Below, in pieces: positions 8,857 through 18,703 of a stretch of 34,184 nucleotides of DNA; the stretch's first letter is position 1; each line of letters opens with the position of its first letter. The stretch is taken from the NCBI GenBank assembly GCA_016213265.1, contig JACRBA010000147.1, positions 1 to 34,184 of the forward strand. Direction: 5' to 3'. This DNA is from Burkholderiales bacterium. Its GTDB lineage: Bacteria > Pseudomonadota > Gammaproteobacteria > Burkholderiales > Burkholderiaceae_C. Position numbers and translations under genes: made by a program. Under the pieces are notes generated by a model that saw only the letters and a list, made by a program, of their open reading frames with translations, was not told where the DNA came from and did not search any database.

Positions 8857-9056
8857 TTCGTGAGGATCAGCTTGCCGGTGCCCGTGCGGCGCAGGCGGTA
8901 GACCTGGTCGCCGTGCACGATGAGGGCCTCGTCGCCGCCGCCGAGCAGCGTGTGGCTCGGCCAGCGCGGCAGGCCCGTGTCGGGCGTCGCGAGCGCGGGG
9001 GACGCCAGGGCGACGTCCTCGCGGAGGTCCGGGGTGGTGGGGGGCGGATTCAACAT
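8853..9056 (-). CDS. hemP: Hemin uptake protein HemP
   Basis: A 67-residue member of the HemP family: the C-terminal half carries the typical core GGDEALIVHGDQVYRLRRT followed by GTGKLILTK, while the N-terminal half is variable. Small HemP proteins commonly head betaproteobacterial heme operons and have been tied to heme uptake and its regulation. Possible starts are ATGs at 9086, 9065 and 9056; the first lies inside the Fur-type palindrome, and the one at 9056 has AGGA eight bases upstream, so I chose 9056. The stop overlaps the DUF2325 start as ATGA. Iron repression through the Fur box at 9069-9087 is very likely. Confidence 0.9.
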   Translation of the reverse strand: MLNPPPTTPDLREDVALASPALATPDTGLPRWPSHTLLGGGDEALIVHGDQVYRLRRTGTGKLILTK

Positions 9057-9063
9057 GGCGCGC

Positions 9064-9093
9064 ATCCTAATGCGAGTGATTCGCATTTAGCAA
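9064..9093 (-). promoter_or_regulatory. Fur-type operator and possible promoter of the heme operon
   Basis: The 19-mer AATGCGAGTGATTCGCATT at 9069-9087 has perfect 7-bp inverted arms (AATGCGA/TCGCATT) and the shape of betaproteobacterial Fur boxes. On the minus strand it fits in the 18-bp spacer between TTGCTA (9093-9088) and TAGGAT (9069-9064), each 4/6 to consensus. The operator call is strong; the promoter call is tentative because it would place the transcript start almost at the hemP ATG. Confidence 0.8.
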
Positions 9094-9120
9094 TCAACCC
9101 TCCAAGTCGATGGATGGGCC

Positions 9121-9149
9121 TTGTGAATGCGAACAATTCCCATTAACAT
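9121..9149 (+). promoter_or_regulatory. Fur-type operator and promoter of the PepSY gene
   Basis: AATGCGAACAATTCCCATT at 9126-9144 is an inverted repeat with one mismatch (AATGCGAA/TTCCCATT) of the same type as the hemP box. It fills the 17-bp spacer between a candidate -35 TTGTGA (9121-9126) and -10 TAACAT (9144-9149). Fur binding would block RNA polymerase directly, which implies iron repression of the gene starting at 9252. Confidence 0.75.
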
Positions 9150-9251
9150 GCCGTGTTCACCCGGCCACCCGTCGCCAGCCCGTGGTCCGCAGCCGGTCCC
9201 CGCACGGCGCGGTCCGATTGCCCCGAGAGAGCCACCCGAGGAGCCCCCGCC

Positions 9252-10478
9252 ATGCGCGCCTGGCTTGTCCGCATTCACCGCTGGTTCGGCCTGGCCGCCG
9301 CGGCGTTCCTGTTCATTGCCGGCCTGACCGGCGCCATCATTTCGTGGGACCACGAGCTGGACGCCGCGCTCAACCCGGCGCTGTACGACGCCCGCACGCC
9401 CGGCGCACCGCTGCCGGTGGCGGACCTGGTGGCGCGCATCGAGGCGGCCGACCCGCGCGTGCGCGTCACCTACCACCCGCTCGCCGTGGAGCCGGGCCAC
9501 ACCTTCAGCGCTTTCGTCGCGCCCCGCGTGGACCCGGCGACCGGGGCGCCGTTCGCCGTCACCTACAACCAGGTGGCGCTGGACCCGGCCACCGGCGCCG
9601 AACAGGGCCGTCGCATGTGGGGCGCGGTGTCGCTGGAGCGCGAGAACTTGCTGCCCTTTCTGTACAAGCTGCACTACTCCATGCACCTGCCCGCCTCGGA
9701 CAGCGGCTTCGAGTGGGGCATCTGGCTCATGGGCCTGATCGCCATCGCCTGGGTGATCGACACGCTCGTCGCGCTGTGGATCTCGTTCTCCAACCTGGCG
9801 CAGTGGCGCCGCTCCTTCGCCTTCCGCTGGGCAGCGGGCGGCCACCGCCTCGTGTTCGACCTGCACCGCTCGGGCGGCGTGTGGCTGTTCCTGCTGGTGC
9901 TGATGGTCGCGGTCACGTCCGTGTCGATGAACCTGCAGCGCGAGGTGATGCGGCCGGTCGTCTCGTGGTTCTCCCCCCTCACGCCCACGCCCTTCGACAG
10001 CCGCACGCCCTCGGCCACGCCGGCCGAGCCGGTGGTCACGCGCGAAGCGGTGGTGGCCCGCGCCACGGCGGACGCCGCCCAGCGCGGCATCACCGAGCCG
10101 GCCGGCGGGCTGCTGCTGTCGCCCGAGTTCGGCGTGTGGGGCGTGGGCTTCTTCCAGCCCGGCAACGACCACGGCGATGTCGGCCTGGGCAACGCTTGGC
10201 TCTACTACGACATGGCCAGCGGCGAGCCGGCCGGCGCCACGGTGCCCGGCACGGGCAGCGCGGGCGACCTGTTCATGCAGAGCATGTTCCCGTTGCACTC
10301 GGGCCGCATCATCGGCCTGCCCGGCCGCATCCTGATGAGCCTGCTGGGCGTGGCGATTGCCCTGTTCAGCGTGACGGGCGTGTGGCTGTGGTGGAAGAAG
10401 CGCGTGGGCCGGGCCCGCGCCGCCGCGACCGCCGCCCGTCCCGCCCACCCATCCGGGGATCCCCTGCCCACGGTTTGA
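9252..10478 (+). CDS. PepSY-associated TM protein (putative iron/siderophore-linked membrane reductase)
   Basis: A 408-residue inner-membrane protein. Residues 3-25 form the first membrane helix with the family start WLVRIHRWFGL; further helices lie near 155-180, 205-235 and 355-380, the last ending WLWWKKR. Periplasmic PepSY-like stretches lie between (HELDAALNPALY; YHPLAVEPGHTFSAFV). Paired histidines in or near helices (IHRWFGL, HYSMHLP, DLHRSGG) suit heme ligation. PiuB/FoxB-type relatives are iron-regulated and some act as siderophore reductases, so ferric-siderophore or heme reduction is plausible but not shown. The ATG at 9252 has GAGGAG eight bases upstream. Iron regulation is supported by the Fur box at 9126-9144, divergent from hemP. 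Confidence 0.88.
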   Translation: MRAWLVRIHRWFGLAAAAFLFIAGLTGAIISWDHELDAALNPALYDARTPGAPLPVADLVARIEAADPRVRVTYHPLAVEPGHTFSAFVAPRVDPATGAPFAVTYNQVALDPATGAEQGRRMWGAVSLERENLLPFLYKLHYSMHLPASDSGFEWGIWLMGLIAIAWVIDTLVALWISFSNLAQWRRSFAFRWAAGGHRLVFDLHRSGGVWLFLLVLMVAVTSVSMNLQREVMRPVVSWFSPLTPTPFDSRTPSATPAEPVVTREAVVARATADAAQRGITEPAGGLLLSPEFGVWGVGFFQPGNDHGDVGLGNAWLYYDMASGEPAGATVPGTGSAGDLFMQSMFPLHSGRIIGLPGRILMSLLGVAIALFSVTGVWLWWKKRVGRARAAATAARPAHPSGDPLPTV

Positions 10479-10550
10479 TCGGGGATGGGTCGTTCCGTCA
10501 GCCTGCCCGGGCACAATGGCAGGTTGCGCTTTCTTCACCCGGACCGACCC

Positions 10551-11117
10551 ATGCCCCCCAGCGATTCCGCCACCGCCCCTGCCCGCCCGGCCAGCCAGCG
10601 CGAGCAGGGCCGCCACAGCTACACCCGCGACGAGCTGCTTGCCTGCGGCCGCGGCGAGCTCTTCGGCCCGGGCAACGCCCGCCTGCCGCTGCCCAACATG
10701 CTGATGATGGACCGCATCGTGCGCATCGACGACACGGGCGGCGCCCACGGCAAGGGCTTCATCGAGGCCGAGCTCGACATCCACCCCGATCTCTGGTTCT
10801 TCGCCTGCCACTTCGAGGGCGACCCGGTGATGCCGGGCTGCCTGGGCCTGGACGCGCTGTGGCAGCTGGTGGGCTTCTGGCTCGGCTGGCGTGGCAACCC
10901 CGGCCGCGGCCGCGCGCTCGGTTCGGGCGAGGTCAAGTTCTATGGCCAGGTCTTGCCGACGGTCAAGAAAGTGACCTACCAGCTGGAATTGAAGCGGGTG
11001 ATCGAGCGGAAACTCGTCATGGGCATCGCCGATGGCAAGGTCTTTGCCGACGGTCGGGAGATCTATTCCGCCACCGACCTGAAGGTCGGCCTGTTCACCT
11101 CCACCGAAGATTTCTGA
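10551..11117 (+). CDS. fabA: 3-hydroxydecanoyl-[ACP] dehydratase/isomerase FabA
   Basis: A 188-residue cytoplasmic enzyme that dehydrates 3-hydroxydecanoyl-ACP and isomerises trans-2- to cis-3-decenoyl-ACP, the branch point to unsaturated fatty acids. The active-site region [15 protein letters not shown] gives catalytic His87, and [10 protein letters not shown] gives Asp101; their 14-residue spacing matches His70/Asp84 of the E. coli enzyme. Length exceeds E. coli (about 171) by a polar N-terminal extension. The ATG at 10551 follows a TTG-poor leader; an earlier in-frame start at 10485 is possible but would add residues outside the family core. fabB follows after 10 bp, so the pair forms one operon. 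Confidence 0.96.
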   Translation: MPPSDSATAPARPASQREQGRHSYTRDELLACGRGELFGPGNARLPLPNMLMMDRIVRIDDTGGAHGKGFIEAELDIHPDLWFFACHFEGDPVMPGCLGLDALWQLVGFWLGWRGNPGRGRALGSGEVKFYGQVLPTVKKVTYQLELKRVIERKLVMGIADGKVFADGREIYSATDLKVGLFTSTEDF

Positions 11118-11127
11118 GTCACCTGCA

Positions 11128-12342
11128 ATGCGTCGTGTCGTCGTCACCGGCTATGGGATCGTGTCCAGCCTGGGCAACAACCGCGAGGAAGTTGCGCACA
11201 GCCTGCGAGAAGGCATCTGCGGCCTGAAGTTCAACCCGACCTATGCAGAGCGCGGCATGCGTTCGCAGGTCAGCGGCCGCCCGGCGCTGGAGCTGGAGGC
11301 GGTGATCGACCGGCGCACGCTGCGCTTCATGGGTGATGCCGCGGCGTACTCGTTCCTGTCCATGCAGCAGGCCATCGAGCATGCGGGCCTCACGCCCGAG
11401 CAGGTGTCGCACCCGCGCACGGGGCTCGTGGCCGGCTCGGGCGGCGCCTCCAGCGCCAACCAGGTGTGGGCCGCCGACACGCTGCGCGACAAGGGCATCA
11501 AGCGCGTCGGCCCCTTCATGGTCACCCGCACCATGGGCAGCACGGTGTCGGCCTGCCTGGCCACTCCCTTCCAGATCAAGGGCGTCAACTACTCCATCAC
11601 CTCGGCCTGCGCCACCAGCGCCCACTGCATCGGCCACGCCGCGCAGCTCATCGCCTGGGGCCAGCAGGACGTGGTGTTCGCCGGTGGCGGCGAGGAGGAG
11701 AGCTGGGAGCTGTCGCTGCTGTTCGACGCCATGGGCGCCATGAGCAGCGGCTACAACGACCGCCCCGAGCAGGCCTCGCGGGCCTTCGATGCGGGCCGCG
11801 ACGGGTTCGTCATCGCCGGCGGCGGCGGCATGCTGGTGCTCGAGTCGCTCGAGCACGCCCAGGCGCGCGGCGCCACCATCCTGGCCGAGCTGGTGGGCTT
11901 CGGCGCCACCTCCGACGGCCATGACATGGTGGCCCCCAGCGGCGAGGGCGCGGTGCGCTGCATGGAGCAGGCCATGGCCACGGTGAAGACGCCGGTGGAC
12001 TACATCAACGCCCACGGCACCTCCACCCCGGTGGGTGACCTAGCCGAGCTCAAGGCAGTGCGCCAGGTGTTCGGCGAGAAGGTGCCCATGATCAGCTCCA
12101 CCAAGTCGCTGTCCGGCCACTCGCTGGGCGCAGCCGGCGCACAGGAGGCGATCTACAGCCTCATCATGCTGGAGCAGGGCTTCGCCGCCGCCTCGGCCCA
12201 CATCGAGCAGCTCGATCCGCTGGCCGAGGGCCTGCCCATCCTGCGCGAGCGCCACGACGGCCCGCTGCACACCGTGATGAGCAACAGCTTCGGCTTCGGC
12301 GGCACCAACGCCACGCTGGTGTTCAGCCGCTTCGGCGGCTGA
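11128..12342 (+). CDS. fabB: 3-oxoacyl-[ACP] synthase I FabB
   Basis: A 404-residue condensing enzyme that elongates cis-3-decenoyl-ACP made by FabA, committing carbon to unsaturated fatty acids. The catalytic triad is visible: Cys161 in [12 protein letters not shown], His296 in [11 protein letters not shown] and His331 in [12 protein letters not shown], with Lys326 just before it. The C-terminus has [15 protein letters not shown], the usual glycine-rich closing motif. Length equals that of E. coli FabB. It starts 10 bp after fabA and is surely cotranscribed with it. It ends facing the suv3-like gene with 32 bp between the stops. Confidence 0.97.
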   Translation: MRRVVVTGYGIVSSLGNNREEVAHSLREGICGLKFNPTYAERGMRSQVSGRPALELEAVIDRRTLRFMGDAAAYSFLSMQQAIEHAGLTPEQVSHPRTGLVAGSGGASSANQVWAADTLRDKGIKRVGPFMVTRTMGSTVSACLATPFQIKGVNYSITSACATSAHCIGHAAQLIAWGQQDVVFAGGGEEESWELSLLFDAMGAMSSGYNDRPEQASRAFDAGRDGFVIAGGGGMLVLESLEHAQARGATILAELVGFGATSDGHDMVAPSGEGAVRCMEQAMATVKTPVDYINAHGTSTPVGDLAELKAVRQVFGEKVPMISSTKSLSGHSLGAAGAQEAIYSLIMLEQGFAAASAHIEQLDPLAEGLPILRERHDGPLHTVMSNSFGFGGTNATLVFSRFGG

Positions 12343-12374
12343 GGCCCGCCCGGCCGGCGCCGGGCTTCGCACAC
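12343..12374. terminator. GC-rich hairpin between convergent fabB and helicase gene
   Basis: The 32-bp tail-to-tail gap contains GCCCG and CGGGC arms around a CCGGCGCCGG palindrome, able to fold on either strand. There is no T-run, so if it ends transcription it would need Rho or act only as a pause. Weak call based on position and symmetry. Confidence 0.35.
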
Positions 12375-14645
<2,271 letters not shown>

Positions 14646-14667
14646 GCGTGGGCGGCAGGGTAACCGC

Positions 14668-15732
14668 TCACGCCGGATCCGGGAAACCCTGCACTTCCGC
14701 CCGCAGCCGCGGCAGCGCGGCCGGGTGCTCCCGGGCGATGAACGCAAGCAGCTTCTCCCGCAGCTCGCAGCGCAGGTCGAAGGCGGCGCCTGAGTCGGCC
14801 GCGCTGATGAGCACACGCAGCTGCATCGCGCGCTCGCTCACCTCCGTGACTTGCACCAGGCACACGCGCTTGTCCCACAGCGGCGAGGCCTCGCACAGCC
14901 GCTTCGCCTCGTCGCGCACGGCGTCCACGGGCAGCCGGGGGTCGACCCAGAGAAACACCGTGCCCAGCAGCGCGGCGCTGGTGCGCGTCCAGTTCTGGAA
15001 CGGATGGTCGATGAACCAGCCCAGGGGAACGATGAGTCGCCGGTCGTCCCAGATGCGCAGCACGACATCGGTGGCCGTGATCTCCTCGACGCGGCCCCAT
15101 TCGCCTTCGACGATCAGCACGTCGTCGATGCGGATGGGCTGGGCCAGCGCGATCTGCAGCCCGGCCAGCAGGTTGCTGAAGACCGATTTGGCGGCCAGGC
15201 CCACGACCAGGCCGGCCACCCCCGCCGAGGCGAGCAGGCTGGCGCCGAACTGCCGCGCCTTGGGGAAGGTCATCAGGATGAGCGCCAGCCCGGCCACGAG
15301 CACGGCGCCGGCGGCGATGCGCGCCAGCACGTTGGTCTGGGTGCGGATGCGACGCGCCTGCAGGTTGTCCGCCACATTGTCCGGGTGGCGCTGGATCACG
15401 CCGTCGGCCACGCCGCGGATGGCGCGGGTGCCCAGCCAGGTGATGGCGGCCAGCAGCAGGATGCCGTTCACATGGCTGACCAGCGCCTGCCCGGCCACGT
15501 CCTCGGGCACGCCCTGCCAGACCAGTTGCAGCGCGGCCAGCGGCAGCAGCCACTGCACGGGCGCGTCGATGCGGCGCACCACCGCGCTGAGCACCAACGA
15601 CCTCGCCGCCATGCGGCGTACCACGGGCCGCAGCGCGCGATGGGCGAGCTGGGTGACGAGCACGACGCCCGTGCCGAGCAGGATGAGTTCGGTCCAGGGG
15701 CCGAGGGTACGGATGAGGGTGTTCCAGTCCAT
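14668..15732 (-). CDS. Small mechanosensitive channel, MscS family
   Basis: A 354-residue inner-membrane protein. Four hydrophobic helices are visible before residue 200; the pore helix and following beta domain are recognisable as SLLASAGVAGLVVGLAAKSVFSNLLAG, then IRIDDVLIVEGEWGRVEEITATDVVLRIWDDRRLIVPLGWF, which matches the MscS core (GRVEEI...R.I.P). The C-terminal third is the soluble alpha/beta vestibule. Such channels open on membrane tension and release solutes on osmotic downshock. It lies 22 bp before the helicase gene and 54 bp after nhaR on the same strand; the link to Na+/H+ stress through nhaR is suggestive only. Confidence 0.93.
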   Translation of the reverse strand: MDWNTLIRTLGPWTELILLGTGVVLVTQLAHRALRPVVRRMAARSLVLSAVVRRIDAPVQWLLPLAALQLVWQGVPEDVAGQALVSHVNGILLLAAITWLGTRAIRGVADGVIQRHPDNVADNLQARRIRTQTNVLARIAAGAVLVAGLALILMTFPKARQFGASLLASAGVAGLVVGLAAKSVFSNLLAGLQIALAQPIRIDDVLIVEGEWGRVEEITATDVVLRIWDDRRLIVPLGWFIDHPFQNWTRTSAALLGTVFLWVDPRLPVDAVRDEAKRLCEASPLWDKRVCLVQVTEVSERAMQLRVLISAADSGAAFDLRCELREKLLAFIAREHPAALPRLRAEVQGFPDPA

Positions 15733-15786
15733 CGCGTTCGTGAAGGTACGAACGGACGGAGCGGCAAGCGCCGTGCCGGCGCGCGC

Positions 15787-16683
15787 TCAGCCGCCGGGCA
15801 GCTGCTCGCTGGCGCGTGCGGTGATGGCAGCGACGCAGGGGTGGGTGATGCGCCGCTCGACGCTCACGGCGTAGAACTCCTCGACCAGCTCCTCGGTGCG
15901 GCCGACGACACGCACGCCGTACTGGGCAGCGGTTTCCGACTCCAGCACCGTGGGTGTCATGAACACGCCGCGGCCCTCGCCGCCGAAGGCCTTCATCAGC
16001 GCCGCGTCGTCGAACTCGCCGATGACGCGCGGGCGCAGCTTGTGGGCGGCCAGCCAGAAGTCGAAGCGCTGGCGCATGGCCGAGGTGTTGCCCTGCAGCA
16101 GCATGGGGGCGCCGTCCAGGCACTGCGGGAACGGGCCCTGCAGCGTGCGCTTGAGCGTGGGCGCGGCGAAGAAGCTCATGGCGGTGGCGCCCAGCAGGTG
16201 GTTGAACGCTTTCACGCTGACCTGCCGGCCCATGGGCTCGTCCGCGATCACCAGGTCCAGGCGGTGCACGGCCAGCTGGCCCAGCAGGTCGGCAAAGCGG
16301 CCTTCGTGGCAGATCAGCCGCACCTCGTCGGACACGCCCAGCGCGGGTTCGATCAGCCGGTAGGCCACGGCCTTGGGCACGGCGTCGGCGATGCCCACAT
16401 GGAACACCAGCGATTTCTCCCCGCCGCGGGCCTGGCCGAGCCGGGCCTCCAGCTCGGCGCCGAGCGCGAAGATCTGGTCGGCGTACGCCAGCGCGGTGCG
16501 GCCTTCGTCGGTCAGCTCCAGGCCGCGGCCGGCCTTGCGGAACAGGGCGCAGCCCAGGCGGTCCTCCAGCAGCTTGATCTGGCCGGAGAGCGTCTGCGGG
16601 GACACGTGCAGCTGCTCCCCGGCACGCACAATGCCCCCCGCCTTGGCCGCCGCCCAGAAGTAGTGCAAGTGCTTGAAGTTCAT
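15787..16683 (-). CDS. nhaR: LysR-type regulator, NhaR-like
   Basis: A 298-residue LysR-type regulator. The N-terminal winged helix-turn-helix is MNFKHLHYFWAAAKAGGI and VSPQTLSGQIKLLEDRLG, in which NFKHLHYFW is characteristic of NhaR. The remainder is the two-lobed co-inducer domain (HVGIADAVPKAVAYRLIEP). In E. coli NhaR responds to Na+ and activates nhaA; no nhaA is in this window, so the target may be the divergent terC gene, its own promoter or distant genes. A 24-bp palindrome at 16728-16751 in the divergent gap is a fitting binding site. ATG at 16683. Confidence 0.88.
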   Translation of the reverse strand: MNFKHLHYFWAAAKAGGIVRAGEQLHVSPQTLSGQIKLLEDRLGCALFRKAGRGLELTDEGRTALAYADQIFALGAELEARLGQARGGEKSLVFHVGIADAVPKAVAYRLIEPALGVSDEVRLICHEGRFADLLGQLAVHRLDLVIADEPMGRQVSVKAFNHLLGATAMSFFAAPTLKRTLQGPFPQCLDGAPMLLQGNTSAMRQRFDFWLAAHKLRPRVIGEFDDAALMKAFGGEGRGVFMTPTVLESETAAQYGVRVVGRTEELVEEFYAVSVERRITHPCVAAITARASEQLPGG

Positions 16684-16727
16684 GCGAGGCGGGGGCTTGA
16701 TGCGGTTTATTCGAAGTGACGACCCTG

Positions 16728-16751
16728 TTGATTCGAATTTACACGAATCAA
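16728..16751. promoter_or_regulatory. Palindrome between nhaR and terC, likely LysR-type binding site
   Basis: TTGATTCG, 8 bp spacer, CGAATCAA: perfect 8-bp arms that contain several T-N11-A registers typical of LysR-type sites. It lies 45 bp upstream of nhaR and overlaps the terC -35 region. NhaR as the binder is inferred from position. Confidence 0.7.
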
Positions 16752-16767
16752 CCGAAGTTCCTACACT
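16738..16767 (+). promoter_or_regulatory. Candidate sigma-70 promoter of terC
   Basis: A -35 TTTACA (16738-16743, 5/6) and a -10 TACACT (16762-16767, 4/6) with an 18-bp spacer lie 33-62 bp before the terC ATG. The -35 element is inside the palindrome at 16728-16751, so a protein bound there would be expected to hinder or tune this promoter. Confidence 0.55.
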
Positions 16768-16799
16768 CCGCCGTTTCCCCCTGACCGGACGCCCCTCCC

Positions 16800-17564
16800 A
16801 TGGACTTCCTCCTGGACCCGAACCTCTGGATCGCCTTCGCGATGCTCACCACGCTGGAAATCGTGCTGGGCATCGACAACATCATCTTCATCTCGATCCT
16901 GGTGGGCCGCCTGCCGGTCGCGCAGCGCGACAAGGCGCGACGCCTGGGCCTGGGCTTCGCCATGGTCACGCGCGTGCTGCTGCTGCTGTCGCTGAGCTGG
17001 GTGATGGGGCTCACCACGGACCTGTTCCAGCTGGCCGGCCAGGGCATCAGCGGCCGTGACCTCGTGCTGTTCGCGGGCGGCGTGTTCCTGCTGTGGAAGG
17101 CCTCGCGCGAGATCTTCATCCAGGTCGAGGCCCGCGAGGAGCACTCGCCCGACGAGACGGCCGAGCCCTCGGCGGCGGCCAGGCGCGGCCTGTTCTGGGG
17201 CATCATCGGCCAGATCGCCATCATCGACATCGTCTTCTCGCTCGACTCGGTGATCACCGCCGTGGGCATGGTCGACAACGTCTCGGTGATGATCGCGGCG
17301 GTGCTGGCGGCCGTGGGCGTGATGATGTTCGCCGCCAAGCCCATCGGCGAGTTCGTCGACCGCCATCCGTCGGTCAAGGTGCTGGCCCTGGCCTTCCTGG
17401 TGATGGTGGGCATGGCCCTCACGGCCGAGGCCTTCGACGTGCACGTGCCCAAGGGCTACATCTACGCGGCCATGGCCTTCTCGCTGGCGGTCGAGGCGCT
17501 CAACATCCGGGCGCGCAACAAGCGCCTGGCCAAGGCCGGCCAGGAAACGCTCAGCATCGAGTGA
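16800..17564 (+). CDS. TerC family integral membrane protein
   Basis: A 254-residue inner-membrane protein with about seven helices. Both family signatures are visible: LEIVLGIDNIIF at residues 19-30 and IAIIDIVFSLDSVITAVGM at about 139-157, each placing an aspartate within a helix (Asp26, Asp149). TerC-type proteins are tied to tellurite resistance and to metal (Mn2+) export or metalation of exported proteins; which applies cannot be told here. A charged loop (EAREEHSPDETAEPS, about 110-124) splits the two halves. It is divergent from nhaR and likely monocistronic or read with yccA. ATG at 16800 with no strong ribosome site. Confidence 0.93.
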   Translation: MDFLLDPNLWIAFAMLTTLEIVLGIDNIIFISILVGRLPVAQRDKARRLGLGFAMVTRVLLLLSLSWVMGLTTDLFQLAGQGISGRDLVLFAGGVFLLWKASREIFIQVEAREEHSPDETAEPSAAARRGLFWGIIGQIAIIDIVFSLDSVITAVGMVDNVSVMIAAVLAAVGVMMFAAKPIGEFVDRHPSVKVLALAFLVMVGMALTAEAFDVHVPKGYIYAAMAFSLAVEALNIRARNKRLAKAGQETLSIE

Positions 17565-17570
17565 GGCCCG

Positions 17571-17586
17571 CAACCGACGGTTGTTT
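17571..17586 (+). terminator. Weak short hairpin after terC
   Basis: CAACC-GAC-GGTTG (17571-17583) directly followed by TTT. The stem is only 5 bp and the T-run short, so termination would be partial at best; some readthrough into yccA is expected. Confidence 0.3.
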
Positions 17587-17608
17587 CGGTTTTGTCGGAA
17601 TCTGACTA

Positions 17609-17631
17609 CGAGACTTTCGACTTTTCTCGAA
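17609..17631. promoter_or_regulatory. Nested inverted repeats upstream of yccA
   Basis: CGAGA/TCTCG (17609-17613 and 17625-17629) and TTCGA-N6-TCGAA (17616-17631) overlap in an unusually AT-rich gap 62-84 bp before yccA. This could be an operator or promoter-proximal element; no known regulator consensus is matched with confidence. Confidence 0.4.
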
Positions 17632-17692
17632 TGAACCGCCGGCGTAGATTCCGGTCACATCGATCACTGTCTTTCCTGCCGAGGAACCCATC

Positions 17693-18394
17693 ATGAACCT
17701 GCAACCCGTTCGCGCCGATGGCGCCTTCGCTGGCGGCTACGGCACCAGCGTCGCGCAGCGCAACCGCGTGCTGCGCAACACCTACTGGCTGCTCGCGCTG
17801 AGCATGGTGCCCACCGTGCTGGGCGCCTGGCTGGGCGTGGCCACCGGGCTGGCCCGCGCCATGAGCCCGGGCGTGAGCCTGATGGTCTTCCTGGTCGGCT
17901 CGTTCGGCCTGATGTTCGCCATCGAGCGCACCAAGAACTCGGCCGCCGGCGTGCCGGTGCTGCTGGCCTTCACCTTCTTCATGGGCCTGATGCTCTCGCG
18001 CCTGGTGGGCGTGGTGCTGGGCCTGGGCAACGGCGCCTCGCTCATCATGATGGCCTTCGCCGGCACGGGCGCCATCTTCCTGGGCATGGCGATGCTGTCC
18101 AGCGTCATCAAGCGTGACCTCTCCTCCATGGGCAAGTGGCTGTTCATCGGCGCGATCATGCTGCTGGTGGCTGGCATCGCGAACTTCTTCCTGAAGTCGC
18201 CCGCGCTCATGATCACGCTGTCGGTGCTGGCCATCGGCATCTTCTCCGCCTTCATCCTGCATGACCTCAAGCGTGTGCAGGACGGGTACGAGACGAACTA
18301 CATCACCGCCACCCTGGGCGTGTACCTGAGCATCTACAACGTGTTCCAGTCGCTGCTGGCCCTGTTCGGCATCTTCGGCGGCCAGGACGAGTGA
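17693..18394 (+). CDS. yccA: Bax inhibitor-1 family membrane protein, YccA-like
   Basis: A 233-residue inner-membrane protein with about seven helices, e.g. NTYWLLALSMVPTVLGAWLG and VSLMVFLVGSFGLMFAIE. The C-terminal end has the family stretch ILHDLKRVQDG and ITATLGVYLSIYNVFQSLLALFG, with conserved acidic and aromatic residues. E. coli YccA modulates the FtsH protease, and BI-1 relatives conduct Ca2+ or H+; the exact function here is inferred from family only. GAGGAA precedes the ATG at 17693 by about 7 bases. A small membrane protein gene follows after 8 bp. Confidence 0.93.
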   Translation: MNLQPVRADGAFAGGYGTSVAQRNRVLRNTYWLLALSMVPTVLGAWLGVATGLARAMSPGVSLMVFLVGSFGLMFAIERTKNSAAGVPVLLAFTFFMGLMLSRLVGVVLGLGNGASLIMMAFAGTGAIFLGMAMLSSVIKRDLSSMGKWLFIGAIMLLVAGIANFFLKSPALMITLSVLAIGIFSAFILHDLKRVQDGYETNYITATLGVYLSIYNVFQSLLALFGIFGGQDE

Positions 18395-18402
18395 GGCCCG
18401 CC

Positions 18403-18702
18403 ATGCACGCCAGCCTGCCCCACGCCATCCACCGGTCGCCGGGCGGCTGGCTCGGCCGACTCGGCCGCACCCTGCTGGCCGTGTGGCTGCTGGCCATGGG
18501 GGTGGCGATCGGCCTGCTGGTGATGGCCGTGCTGGGGGTCACCTGGCTGGTGGCGCGGTTGACCGGGCGGCGCCGGCCCTTGCCGAGGCCCGTGTTCGTG
18601 GCGCGCGGCTGGGCCAGCCACCGCGCCAGTCGGCCGGCGGCGCCGGCCACGGGCATGGCCGACGTGGTCGACATCGAGGCGCGAGAGATCACGCCACGCT
18701 GA
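18403..18702 (+). CDS. Small single-pass membrane protein, unknown function
   Basis: A 99-residue protein I do not recognise. Residues about 20-50 (LLAVWLLAMGVAIGLLVMAVLGVTWLVARL) form one long or two short hydrophobic helices, followed by a basic tail (TGRRRPLPRPVFVARGW) and an acidic end. It probably sits in the inner membrane with its C-terminus inside. I chose the ATG at 18403, 8 bp after the yccA stop; a GTG at 18391 overlapping that stop is an alternative. It is likely cotranscribed with yccA and ends one base from the stop of the opposing ATPase gene. Confidence 0.7.
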   Translation: MHASLPHAIHRSPGGWLGRLGRTLLAVWLLAMGVAIGLLVMAVLGVTWLVARLTGRRRPLPRPVFVARGWASHRASRPAAPATGMADVVDIEAREITPR

Positions 18703-18703
18703 A

